64,000 nt of DNA from Candidatus Methylomirabilota bacterium. Lineage in GTDB: Bacteria > Methylomirabilota > Methylomirabilia > Methylomirabilales > Methylomirabilaceae. Where the stretch lies: positions 486,577-550,576 of the forward strand of contig PQAM01000010.1 of NCBI GenBank assembly GCA_003104975.1, in the 5' to 3' direction. The notes beneath the pieces were generated by a model that was given only the letters and a program-made list of their open reading frames with translations, ran no database searches and was not told the DNA's origin. Both the position numbers and the translations under genes were made by a program. Position 1 is the stretch's first letter. Each line of letters starts with the position of its first letter. Shown one piece after another: positions 40,688 through 48,974 of this stretch.

Positions 40688-41890
40688 ATGTCAAGGGTCG
40701 GCCTGTACTGGCGCCTCCTCCAGGGTGTCGTGGAAAACCCGCGCTACTACTACTTCGTACTTCGGAGGAGCGCCTACGATAAGACCGCCAGACGGCTTGC
40801 GAACAATGACCTCCCCGACAAGGGAACCTTCTATCCTGTCAAGCTTAACCTGCGCATCATCTACGGTTGTAACCTCCGCTGCAGGATGTGCGGCCAGTGG
40901 GGCGACACCGGGACCTACTTCGGTTACGATACCGCCAGGCTCCAGCGCAAACTGAAGCTCGAGGTGATTGAGAGGGTCATTCAGGAACTCGTACCGCACG
41001 GCCTCAGGTACGTCGACATTGAGGGGGGCGAGACCTTTCTCTATCCGCACATCATCGAGCTCTTGCGGATATGCAAACGCCACCGTCTGTTCGTGAAGCC
41101 CGTCACCAACGGGACGCTCTTGACAAAGTATGCGGGAGAGTTGATCGATACGGGGATCGATGCGATCCACGTGTCGATCGACGGCGATGAGCACACCCAC
41201 AACTTTGTGCGCCAAGCGGAGTGGGCATACAGCAAGACGCTGGAGGGGATGGAGGCGATCATTGTGGAGCGCGAGCGCCGCAACCGCCATAGGCCGCTTG
41301 TGCATGTGAGCTTCACCATGACGCGCCATAACAAGGGCCTGTCGCTCTACAAGCTCTGCGAGGAGCTGACCGGGAAAGGGTTGCTGGACGTTCTCTGTAT
41401 CAAGTCGAATCCGATCTGGGTTCCTACGGACAAGGGCGAAGCCTATAACAAGATGATCGATCAGTATTTCGGCGTCGGTGACATCACGAGCTGGATGGGA
41501 TTCGTTGAGGACTACGGAGATTTCGAGGAGGAGGCACGGGAGATCGCGCAGACGATCCGCCGGCTCAAGACCAAGGAATATGACTTTTTCGTTCATCACG
41601 TACCGTCGATCCCATTGCCGGAGGTTCCGAGGCTCTACGCGGACTACAACTGGAATCTCGGGCGCACGCATTGCCCAGTGCCCTACCTTGAGCCGACGAT
41701 CGACGTTGACGGTCATGTCTATCCGTGTAACCTTTTCATAGACGAGCCGCTTTCGATGGGGAACGTCAACGAGCAACCGTTCCTCGATATCTGGTTCGGC
41801 GACAGGTACCAGACCTTCCGGCGGATGCTGTCGGAGCAAGGGGGGCTCCTGCCGATCTGCAACCGCTGCTGCCAGCTTACCGAACACTAG
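40688..41890 (+). CDS. radical SAM/SPASM-type protein
   Basis: 400 residues. The radical-SAM cluster is CNLRCRMC (Cys 61, 65, 68), followed by DIEGGETFLYPHIIELLRICKRH. A C-terminal Cys-rich SPASM-like segment has CPVPYLEPTIDVDGHVYPCNLF and LLPICNRCCQL. Substrate unknown. The start ATG at 40688 follows GAGGAGG. The next gene begins right at its stop and encodes a flippase-like membrane protein, so both may act in making or moving an envelope lipid or a modified peptide; that is inference. Confidence 0.88.
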   Translation: MSRVGLYWRLLQGVVENPRYYYFVLRRSAYDKTARRLANNDLPDKGTFYPVKLNLRIIYGCNLRCRMCGQWGDTGTYFGYDTARLQRKLKLEVIERVIQELVPHGLRYVDIEGGETFLYPHIIELLRICKRHRLFVKPVTNGTLLTKYAGELIDTGIDAIHVSIDGDEHTHNFVRQAEWAYSKTLEGMEAIIVERERRNRHRPLVHVSFTMTRHNKGLSLYKLCEELTGKGLLDVLCIKSNPIWVPTDKGEAYNKMIDQYFGVGDITSWMGFVEDYGDFEEEAREIAQTIRRLKTKEYDFFVHHVPSIPLPEVPRLYADYNWNLGRTHCPVPYLEPTIDVDGHVYPCNLFIDEPLSMGNVNEQPFLDIWFGDRYQTFRRMLSEQGGLLPICNRCCQLTEH

Positions 41891-42937
41891 ATGAGTCAGG
41901 AAACAGACAAGCGCGGCCTCAGAATCGTTCACGTTCTCCTGCCGCTCGCCGGCGTTGCGCTCTTCAGCTACCTGATCTACTCAGCGGGGCCGCGGGAGCT
42001 GTGGGGAGGGGTCGTACGCTTCGGCTTCGGGCTTGTCCTCTTTCTGGCGCTGGAGGGGGTGGGCGACGTTATGCGCGCCATAGCGACGCGCTACTGCTTC
42101 AGCCCGGACGGCCCGAAGGTGCCGCTCATGAACCTGCTGTATGTACGCTGTACCGCGGCGGCGTACAACTTTATCACGCCGACGTCCGGGTTTGGCGGCG
42201 ACGTGGTCAAGGCGATGCTCCTGGAAAAGTACGTCCCGCGCAGCGAGGCGGCGAGAGCGGTGATCGTCGATAAGTTTACGTACGGTGTCGCGCAGTTTGG
42301 GATGGCCTTTCTGGGATCCGCGGTGATCCTGTGGTGGACGCCGCTGGACCGCGGTGTCAAGCTCACGTTCTGGGCTGCGAGCGCGCTCATGTGGGGCGGC
42401 TTCATCGGATTTCTGGTCTTTCAACGGCAGGGGTGGTTGGGCGGATTTCTCAGCCGCATCGTCGGGGTCGTTGCCGGGCGAAAGGCACGCGAGTGGATCG
42501 AGACCAACCTGTCCGAGTTGGACGGCCGGCTGCGCAGTCACTACGAGCAGCAGGGAAAGGCGCTGATCCTGTCGCTATTCTGGCACGCCCTGGCGTTCAC
42601 AATGGGGATCGCGCAGGCCGGACTCTTCCTCTGGTATGTGTTCGGCGTAGACGACTGGGCGAAGGCGTCTGCGATCTGGTCCTTGGGGAGCTGGTTCGAC
42701 TGCATGATCTTTATGGTTCCGGCTGGGCTCGGGACGCAGGAACTTACGCGAGCGCTGATCTTCGAGCGGGCGATCGGCTTTACCTTCAGTGAGGGTGTGG
42801 CGTTTTCGATGATCCTGCGAATCAACCAGATATTCTGGACGGCGGTCGGCCTGGGGACGCACGCGTTGGAGATAGCACTGCATCGGCGACGGCTTGGAAG
42901 CGCGCCCATCAGGACGGAATCAGACACTGGGCTGTAA
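41891..42937 (+). CDS. lysylphosphatidylglycerol synthase TM-region / flippase-like membrane protein
   Basis: 348 residues, about eight membrane segments, UPF0104/LPG_synthase_TM family (lacking the catalytic C-terminal domain of MprF). Typical segments: TRYCFSPDGPKVPLMNLLYVRCTAAAYNFITPTSGFGGDVVKAMLLEKYVPRSEAARAVIVDKFTYG and GLGTQELTRALIFERAIGF (both shortened descriptions of positions 75-140 and 278-296). The ATG abuts the radical SAM stop. Likely function is movement of a lipid-linked substrate across the inner membrane, known only from family analogy. Confidence 0.85.
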   Translation: MSQETDKRGLRIVHVLLPLAGVALFSYLIYSAGPRELWGGVVRFGFGLVLFLALEGVGDVMRAIATRYCFSPDGPKVPLMNLLYVRCTAAAYNFITPTSGFGGDVVKAMLLEKYVPRSEAARAVIVDKFTYGVAQFGMAFLGSAVILWWTPLDRGVKLTFWAASALMWGGFIGFLVFQRQGWLGGFLSRIVGVVAGRKAREWIETNLSELDGRLRSHYEQQGKALILSLFWHALAFTMGIAQAGLFLWYVFGVDDWAKASAIWSLGSWFDCMIFMVPAGLGTQELTRALIFERAIGFTFSEGVAFSMILRINQIFWTAVGLGTHALEIALHRRRLGSAPIRTESDTGL

Positions 42938-43226
42938 GATACACTCGGTCGCAGATCGGCTGTGCCGTATGGAACCGGATGGGAATGCGGGCGCTCATCC
43001 TTATCGTGCGGGTGGGATGGATCTGATACCTCTTGCTATGGCCGACGCATTGCGATTCAAGAAGTGTGGGGCATGAGGCCAAAAACAGACGAGGGCGGCG
43101 AAATCACCGTTGAAATTGACACTCGCATAATAGTATTCTTACTATGGATAGCGTTGAGCAGTTGGTGCGACCGGGTAAAACGGCCGATGGCGGAGGGCTG
43201 ACAACCGAACAGCCGCGAGAATTCTG
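42938..43226 (+). pseudogene. gap with a duplicated 3'-end fragment of apgM
   Basis: Bases 43017-43076 encode MDLIPLAMADALRFKKCGA and a stop, nearly the same as the ApgM C-terminus AIDLIPMAMANALRFKKFGA. The copy is short and has no upstream domain, so it is debris. Further on, TTGACA at 43118 and TACTAT some 18 bp later may form a weak promoter for the cysteine desulfurase gene. Confidence 0.7.
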
Positions 43227-44453
43227 ATGGCAGCGACCCTTCCTCTCTACATGGATCATATGGCGACGACGCCCGTCGCCTCGGAGGTGTTCGAGGCGAT
43301 GCGTCCGTACTTCTGCGAGCGGTTCGGCAATCCGGCCTCTCGGAGCCACTCGTTTGGGTGGGTGGCGGAGGAGGCGGTGGAGCAGGCCCGCGCCCAGGTT
43401 GCGCACCTGCTCGGCTGTAGGGCCGCAGAGATCGTCTGGACGAGCGGCGCCACCGAGGCGGACAATCTTGCGATCAAAGGGGTCGCGTCGGCCTACCGAG
43501 AGAAGGGCCGACACATCATCACCTCAACGACCGAGCATCATGCGGTTCTCGATACGTGTCGGCGGCTGGAACGGGAGGGCTGTCAGGTGACCTACCTTCC
43601 GGTAGATAATACCGGGCGGGTCGATCCGACCGACATCGAGCGAGCGATCAGAAAGGATACAATCCTGATCTCGATCATGGCGGCGAACAACGAGATCGGG
43701 ACGCTGCAACCGGTCGCCGAAATCGGCCGGATCGCGAAGCGTCATGGGGTCCTGTTTCATACCGACGCCGCCCAGTACGTCGGGAAACTCCCGCTATCGG
43801 TGGACGACTGGCAGGTCGATCTCCTTTCGGCGTCAGCGCATAAGTGTTATGGTCCGAAGGGGGTGGGCGCGCTTTACGTGCGGATGACCAAGCCTCGCGT
43901 CACACTCATTCCACAGATGGACGGCGGCGGCCACGAGAAGGGGCGTCGCTCCGGGACGCTGAATGTCCCGGGGTGCGTCGGGTTCGGTGCCGCCTGTGCG
44001 CTTGCCGAACGCGAGCTTCAAACCGAGCCCGCGCGACTCCTTGCACTTCGCGAGCGGTTACGCAACGCGCTGTGGTCCGGCCTGGACTTTCTGCACCTCA
44101 ACGGTCACCCCACCGACCGGCTTCCCGGCAATCTGAACATCTCGTTCGAGTTCGTTGAGGGCGAGTCGTTGCTGATGGCGCTGAAGGGAATCGCCGTCTC
44201 GTCGGGCTCTGCGTGCACCAGCGCCACGGTTGAGCCCTCATATGTGCTGCTGGCGATCGGACTGAATGCCGAACTCGCCCATGCCAGCATCCGTTTCGGA
44301 CTGGGTCGGTCGAATAGCGAGGAAGAGGTGGACTACGTGGCCGCCCGCGTGATAGAGAATGTGAGCCGCCTGCGGGCGCTCTCGCCATTATACGAGATGG
44401 CGCTTGAGGGGATCGATGTGAAAGACACCCGGTGGAGTATTCGGGCGTGTTGA
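43227..44453 (+). CDS. iscS: cysteine desulfurase (NifS/IscS type)
   Basis: 408 residues. PLP-dependent enzyme that supplies sulfur for Fe-S clusters. YMDHMATTPVASEVFEAM opening, the schiff-base Lys in SASAHKCYGPKGVGALYVR near 206, and the sulfur-carrying Cys in SGSACTSATVEPSYVL near 328 on a long (IscS/NifS group I) loop are present. It lies upstream of the second nuoB-nuoI pair, whose Fe-S clusters it could help to load. No iscU or iscR is adjacent. Confidence 0.93.
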   Translation: MAATLPLYMDHMATTPVASEVFEAMRPYFCERFGNPASRSHSFGWVAEEAVEQARAQVAHLLGCRAAEIVWTSGATEADNLAIKGVASAYREKGRHIITSTTEHHAVLDTCRRLEREGCQVTYLPVDNTGRVDPTDIERAIRKDTILISIMAANNEIGTLQPVAEIGRIAKRHGVLFHTDAAQYVGKLPLSVDDWQVDLLSASAHKCYGPKGVGALYVRMTKPRVTLIPQMDGGGHEKGRRSGTLNVPGCVGFGAACALAERELQTEPARLLALRERLRNALWSGLDFLHLNGHPTDRLPGNLNISFEFVEGESLLMALKGIAVSSGSACTSATVEPSYVLLAIGLNAELAHASIRFGLGRSNSEEEVDYVAARVIENVSRLRALSPLYEMALEGIDVKDTRWSIRAC

Positions 44454-44465
44454 GAGAGAGATAGG

Positions 44466-45017
44466 ATGAAAGAACTTCAGTTGACGAATACAGAGGGGCC
44501 GATCACCAAGGCGGAAGAAGAAGAATTCGAGCGGGGGCTCCTGTTGACGACCCTGGACAACCTGGTTAATTGGGCGAGGAAGTCATCGATCTGGCCGGCG
44601 AGCTTCGGACTGGCCTGCTGTGCCATTGAAATGATGGCCACGGGCGCCTCGCGATTCGATCTGGCTCGATTCGGGGCCGAGGTCTTTCGCGGATCGCCGC
44701 GTCAATCCGACCTGATGATTGTGGCCGGTCGTGTGAGCCGAAAGATGGCGCCGGTCCTCAGAAGGATCTACGATCAGATGCCTGAGCCGAAGTGGGTGAT
44801 TGCCATGGGCGCGTGTGCGTCCTGCGGCGGGATCTTTAACACCTATACCATCGTTCAGGGCGTAGATCAGATCGTTCCGGTTGATGTCTATGTGCCGGGC
44901 TGCCCGCCCAGACCGGAGCAGTTAATTCACGGGATCATGCTGCTGCAGGAAAAGATCGCGAAGGAGCGGCCGAGCAAGCAGGGTCTTTTTCACCTGCCCT
45001 GGAAACGGGCGGCATAA
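44466..45017 (+). CDS. nuoB: NADH-quinone oxidoreductase subunit B, copy 2
   Basis: 183 residues. Standard NuoB ligands: [44 protein letters not shown] and [22 protein letters not shown]. This copy is the canonical one (GACASCGG), in contrast to copy 1. It starts 12 bp after the cysteine desulfurase stop and precedes a NuoI copy by 31 bp. The rest of the second complex must lie elsewhere. Confidence 0.93.
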   Translation: MKELQLTNTEGPITKAEEEEFERGLLLTTLDNLVNWARKSSIWPASFGLACCAIEMMATGASRFDLARFGAEVFRGSPRQSDLMIVAGRVSRKMAPVLRRIYDQMPEPKWVIAMGACASCGGIFNTYTIVQGVDQIVPVDVYVPGCPPRPEQLIHGIMLLQEKIAKERPSKQGLFHLPWKRAA

Positions 45018-45048
45018 GGTCGTTGCGTGTGGCACGTGAGGGGTGGCT

Positions 45049-45513
45049 ATGATGATCGCCGAGATCTTGAAGGGGATGGCGACGACATTCAAGCATATCT
45101 TCCGGAAGCCGGTGACGGTCTCCTATCCGGAAGAGCGGCTGCCGCTGGCGCCTCGCTACCGCGGCCTGCACATGCTTGTGGTGGGCGACGATGGGATGGA
45201 GCGGTGCGTAGGATGCGAATTATGTGCGGTCGCCTGTCCGGCCGACGCGATCTATGTGGAGGCGGCTGAAAATACCGAGCAGGAGCGCCACTCCAAAGGT
45301 GAGCGCTATGCGAAGGTGTACAAGATTCACATGCTGCGGTGTATCTTTTGCGGCTACTGCGAAGAGGCCTGCCCTGAGGAGGCGATTGTGCTGGGCAAAC
45401 AGTACGAGATCGCATCCTACGAGCGGGGAGAGTTTGTGTACGGAAAGGAGCGTTTGATGACGCCGCTGGCTGAGGCGCTGAAGCAGCGGCCTGATCTTCA
45501 CCCCGACTGGTAG
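45049..45513 (+). CDS. nuoI: NADH-quinone oxidoreductase subunit I, copy 2
   Basis: 154 residues (from ATG 45049, which has GAGGGG 5 bp upstream). The two 4Fe-4S motifs are CVGCELCAVACPADAIYVE and CIFCGYCEEACPEEAIVLG. HSKGERYAKVYKIHMLRC between them is typical of true complex I NuoI. There is no Pro/Glu tail. With nuoB copy 2 it forms a second B-I pair. Confidence 0.93.
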   Translation: MMIAEILKGMATTFKHIFRKPVTVSYPEERLPLAPRYRGLHMLVVGDDGMERCVGCELCAVACPADAIYVEAAENTEQERHSKGERYAKVYKIHMLRCIFCGYCEEACPEEAIVLGKQYEIASYERGEFVYGKERLMTPLAEALKQRPDLHPDW

Positions 45514-45658
45514 CGGGATCGAAGCGGGTGAGGAAGGTCACGGCGCGCGACGTTCGCGGCCGGCTGCGCTGCGCATTCGGGATGCGAGAAGGTGGCGCCG
45601 CCCCGTCCGAGGCGGCAGGTATCTGTGTGACGCGTTCGCAACTTAACGGAGGGAGGGC

Positions 45659-46096
45659 ATGGTAATCAGGCACGAAACGTTTACGGTAGCGACGGAGGAT
45701 CGGCTCCAGTTCATGGACCTGACAAAGCGTGTGCGAGATCTGATCCAGGGGCATAGGATCAAGCAGGGGTTGGTCGTCCTCAACTCTCTTCACACGACGA
45801 CGGCGCTGTTCATCAATGAGTGGCAAGAGGCCCTGCTGCACGACATCCAGGATCTGCTGAACCGGCTGGTCGGACAGGGAGACGGCTATCGCCATAACGA
45901 TCCATCGTACTCTGATTGCGATCGGAGCAACGCCGACTCGCACCTTCGTTCGCTCCTGCTTGGCCGGCAGCTTTCGGTTCCGGTCGTAGATGGGGAGATG
46001 AACCTCGGAACCTTTGAGTCCATTATCTTTGCCGAGCTGGACGGACCGAGGGAGCGGCAGATTCAACTCCAGATACTGACTGCGAAAGAGGGTTGA
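45659..46096 (+). CDS. YjbQ/UPF0047-family protein, divergent paralogue
   Basis: 145 residues of the YjbQ family (a secondary thiamine-phosphate synthase activity is reported for E. coli YjbQ). QGLVVLNSLHTTTALFINEWQEALLHDIQDLL, HNDPSYSDCDRSNADSHLRSLLLG and the ending DGPRERQIQLQIL carry the conserved His, Asp and Arg positions. A closer paralogue is at 48531, and a decayed third copy at 55451. Start after GGAGGGAGGGC. Confidence 0.85.
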   Translation: MVIRHETFTVATEDRLQFMDLTKRVRDLIQGHRIKQGLVVLNSLHTTTALFINEWQEALLHDIQDLLNRLVGQGDGYRHNDPSYSDCDRSNADSHLRSLLLGRQLSVPVVDGEMNLGTFESIIFAELDGPRERQIQLQILTAKEG

Positions 46097-46151
46097 TGCC
46101 GGATCCTGCCTATCTGCGCTTCGTGCCCAGACAGGCTGAAGGGGCGAGACA

Positions 46152-46874
46152 ATGAGCACGGCTGCCCCGGGGATTACTGAATTTGAGGAGGGTTGGCATT
46201 CTCGGAAGGGACGGGCCATCCGCGAGGTCGTCTTTGGGATGCACGATGGTCTGATCACCACCATCGGGTTCCTATCGGGGGTCAATGCGGCAAATGCGAG
46301 TTGGCGTATCATCATCGTCGCTGGGCTGGCGGAGGCGGTTGCCCAGACCCTGTCAATGGGATTCGGCGGCTATCTGTCCACCAAATCGGAACGGGAGTTT
46401 TACCAACGGGAGATCGTTCGGGAACGGTTAGAGATCGAGACCGCGCCGGAGAGGGAACGCGATGAGATGCGTGAAATCTATCGGAGCAAAGGCTTTTCGG
46501 ATCGTGAGGTCGAGCTGGTCGTGGCTCGGATGACGGCCGACCGGGACGTCTGGCTCAAGGCGATGATGATGGAGGAGTTGGGACTGATTGAGGATCGATT
46601 CGACAACCCCGCAAAGGTCGGCCTGCTGATCGGGGTTTCGTCGCTTATCGGAGCGTTTTTACCGATCCTGCCATACTTCTTTCTCGAACTGAGATGGGCG
46701 TTTGTGGCGTCGATCGGCGTGGCCGCGTCGGCCCTGTTTGTCACCGGGGCAGGGAAAACCGTCCTCACCAAAAAGACCTGGTGGAAGAGCGGGTTGGAGA
46801 TGATGGGGATCGGGCTCCTGGTCTCGGTTGCGGGTTACGGCATCGGGTACGTCTTAGGCGCCCTCTGGTACTGA
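46152..46874 (+). CDS. VIT1/CCC1-family iron or manganese transporter
   Basis: 240 residues. The N-terminal REVVFGMHDGLITTIGFLSGV is the family's first-helix signature, followed by AQTLSMGFGGYLSTKSEREFY. A cytosolic linker of about 60 residues rich in Glu/Arg (REIVRERLEIETAPERERDEM) lies before three more membrane helices. Such proteins take Fe2+ or Mn2+ out of the cytosol in exchange for protons. The stop is 1 bp before fdhD. Confidence 0.88.
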   Translation: MSTAAPGITEFEEGWHSRKGRAIREVVFGMHDGLITTIGFLSGVNAANASWRIIIVAGLAEAVAQTLSMGFGGYLSTKSEREFYQREIVRERLEIETAPERERDEMREIYRSKGFSDREVELVVARMTADRDVWLKAMMMEELGLIEDRFDNPAKVGLLIGVSSLIGAFLPILPYFFLELRWAFVASIGVAASALFVTGAGKTVLTKKTWWKSGLEMMGIGLLVSVAGYGIGYVLGALWY

Positions 46875-46875
46875 T

Positions 46876-47661
46876 ATGGCTATGCATCGGATTGTTCGGT
46901 ATCGCGGCGGTTCATTCGAGACGGTCGAGATCCCGGTGGTAGGAGAGCAACCCCTCACGATCTTCGTCAACGGGCATGAACTCGCGACATTGCTCTGTAC
47001 GCCGGTCAAGCTCGACGGACTGGTCCTGGGATTTCTCAGTTTTGAGGGGATCATCCGCTCGCTCGATGAGGTGCGATCGTTTGAGGTGTTTGCCGAGGAG
47101 GGGGTGGCGGATGTCAGGCTGACTCAGAAATTTACCCCCCCGCATCGGCGCATCCTGACCTCCGGGTGCACCGGAGGGATCACGTTCGGCATGCCGATGG
47201 AGGGAGTCACGGGGTTCCCTGAAGACGCGACCCTGCATCCGGAGCAACCGTTCGATCTCATGAAACAGTTGTATGCTGAGGCGTATCTCTACCGGGAGTC
47301 GCGTGGTATTCACGCCGCGGCCCTGAGCGATGGCAAGCGATTGTTGTTGGTTGCTGAGGACGTCGGCCGTCATAACGCACTGGACAAAATTCACGGTGAA
47401 GCGTTGCTGCAAGGGATTTCCACCGCCGGGCGAATCCTCCTATCTACCGGTCGGATCTCGTCCGAGATGCTCCGCAAAGGGGCCCACATGCGGACCCCAT
47501 TCGTTATCTCTCGTACCTCACCCACCGGCCTCGCTATTGCCGCGGCCAAGCGCTTCGGCATCACCGTGATCGGCTACTGCCGTAGCGAAGGATTCAATGT
47601 GTACAGCCATCCGGAACGTTTGCTGCCGCAGCAGGTGTCACTCATGGCCGCCAGCCACTAA
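46876..47661 (+). CDS. fdhD: formate dehydrogenase accessory sulfurtransferase FdhD
   Basis: 261 residues. FdhD passes sulfur from IscS to the molybdenum cofactor of formate dehydrogenase. TSGCTGGITFG near 97-107 replaces the CGxCG motif of E. coli with a single Cys, and DVGRHNALDKIHGEALLQG and GRISSEMLRKGAHMRTPFVISRTSPT are the conserved cofactor-binding parts. With only one of the two motif Cys, the sulfur-transfer chemistry may be modified as in clostridial-type proteins. No formate dehydrogenase gene is in the window. Confidence 0.92.
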   Translation: MAMHRIVRYRGGSFETVEIPVVGEQPLTIFVNGHELATLLCTPVKLDGLVLGFLSFEGIIRSLDEVRSFEVFAEEGVADVRLTQKFTPPHRRILTSGCTGGITFGMPMEGVTGFPEDATLHPEQPFDLMKQLYAEAYLYRESRGIHAAALSDGKRLLLVAEDVGRHNALDKIHGEALLQGISTAGRILLSTGRISSEMLRKGAHMRTPFVISRTSPTGLAIAAAKRFGITVIGYCRSEGFNVYSHPERLLPQQVSLMAASH

Positions 47662-47679
47662 TCACGCCTCACTCGTCTC

Positions 47680-48534
47680 ATGTCCCTGATCGATCTACAC
47701 GCTCACTCGACCGCTTCAGACGGCGTACGTTCTCCCCAAGACCTTGTTGGTCTTGCGAAAGCGTCAGATATTGCCGTCCTGGCCGTCACCGATCACGATA
47801 CGCTCGAGGGGTTGCCGGCGGCCATAGCTGAAGGGGAACGGGTGGGACTGCAGATCGTCGCAGGCGTCGAAATCACCGCCCATGCGGAGGAGCTTGAGGT
47901 TCACATCCTTGGTCATTTCATTGATCCGTCCGATCACCAACTGGCCGAATTTTTGACCTCCTCCCGCAGTGATCGAATCAGGAGGGTGCATCGGATGATC
48001 GAAAAGCTCTGGACTCTCGGTCTCCCGCTTGACGTCGGTGAGGTCGTCAAGCTGGCGCCGGGCTATTCGGTCGGACGCCCCCATGTGGCACAGGCGATGA
48101 TCCAACGCGGGTATGTGACGTCGTTGAAGGATGCCTTCGACCGGTATCTGACATCCGGCAAGCCCGCCTATGTGGAACGATCCCGGATTCCTGCTTCTAT
48201 GGCGATACGTTCGATCAAGGCGGCTGGAGGTCTCGCATCTCTGGCGCACCCTGGAGATTACCACCGCGACGAGATCGTTCCCTTCCTTGTGCAGCACGGC
48301 CTTGACGGCCTTGAGGTGTATCATCCGGAGCATGACACGGAATCGGTATTCCGGTATGAGCGTATGCGTCTGGAATACGGCCTGGTGGCGGTCGGCGGCT
48401 CCGACTATCACGGCACCGGCGGCCTTCGCTCGATAGGGCTCGGGAGGCCGGCCCTGCCGGAGGCGCGGTTCGACGAGTTGGTCGCCGCATGTTCCGCTGC
48501 CCGCACCCACCCTCTTCGAACTGAGGTGGGATGA
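47680..48534 (+). CDS. PHP-domain phosphoesterase (TrpH/RNase AM-like)
   Basis: 284 residues. The metal-binding PHP motifs are DLHAHSTASDG, VTDHDTLEG, GVEITAH (Glu) and, at the end, GSDYHGTGG, as in YciV/TrpH nucleotide phosphatases that remove phosphate from 3',5'-bisphosphonucleotides or degrade RNA from the 5' end. The C-terminal GSDYHG with LARPALPEARF is normal. The yjbQ gene starts inside its stop (4-bp overlap), so they are coupled. Confidence 0.88.
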   Translation: MSLIDLHAHSTASDGVRSPQDLVGLAKASDIAVLAVTDHDTLEGLPAAIAEGERVGLQIVAGVEITAHAEELEVHILGHFIDPSDHQLAEFLTSSRSDRIRRVHRMIEKLWTLGLPLDVGEVVKLAPGYSVGRPHVAQAMIQRGYVTSLKDAFDRYLTSGKPAYVERSRIPASMAIRSIKAAGGLASLAHPGDYHRDEIVPFLVQHGLDGLEVYHPEHDTESVFRYERMRLEYGLVAVGGSDYHGTGGLRSIGLGRPALPEARFDELVAACSAARTHPLRTEVG

Positions 48535-48935
48535 CCCCGCAGATGCGCGAGTTTTTCGTCAAGACGACGCACAAGTATCAGGTGGTCGATATCACATCGA
48601 GAGTTCGGGAGATCGTGGCGCAGGACGGTCTGGAGGAAGGGCTGTGTTGTGTTTTTGTGCCGCATGCGACCGCGGCGGTCACCATCAACGAGAATGCCGA
48701 TCCCAACATCGGCGACGATCTTCAAGAGGCGTTAGGAAAGCTGATCCCGGAGGGGGTGTGGCGTCACGATCGGATCGACGACAATGCGGCGGCCCACATC
48801 AAGGCGACCATCCTCGGCCCGAGCGAGACGGTGCCGGTCAAGCACGGGCGGTTGGTGTTGGGCACCTGGCAGAGCATTATGCTCGTAGAGTTTGACGGCC
48901 CGCGCGAGCGGCGGATCATCGTCCAGGTCAGCTAA
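48531..48935 (+). CDS. yjbQ: YjbQ/UPF0047-family protein
   Basis: 134 residues. VPHATAAVTINENADPNIGDDL, the GVWRHDRIDDNAAAHIKATILGPSETVPV core and DGPRERRIIVQV are typical of the family, with the conserved His, Asn-Glu-Asn and Arg residues. It is expressed with the PHP gene (4-bp overlap). A near-identical but frameshifted copy lies at 55451-55854, on the far side of the reverse-transcriptase operon. Function in E. coli relates to thiamine phosphate, not proven here. Confidence 0.9.
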   Translation: MTPQMREFFVKTTHKYQVVDITSRVREIVAQDGLEEGLCCVFVPHATAAVTINENADPNIGDDLQEALGKLIPEGVWRHDRIDDNAAAHIKATILGPSETVPVKHGRLVLGTWQSIMLVEFDGPRERRIIVQVS

Positions 48936-48974
48936 GCGGTCCGGTGCTGCGTTGCGCCACGATGACCGGCTGGG

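Noticed and set aside
42894-43076. 60-residue ORF as a real small protein
   Set aside because: Its last 20 residues copy the ApgM C-terminus and the rest is the flippase tail read in another frame plus gap, so it is debris.
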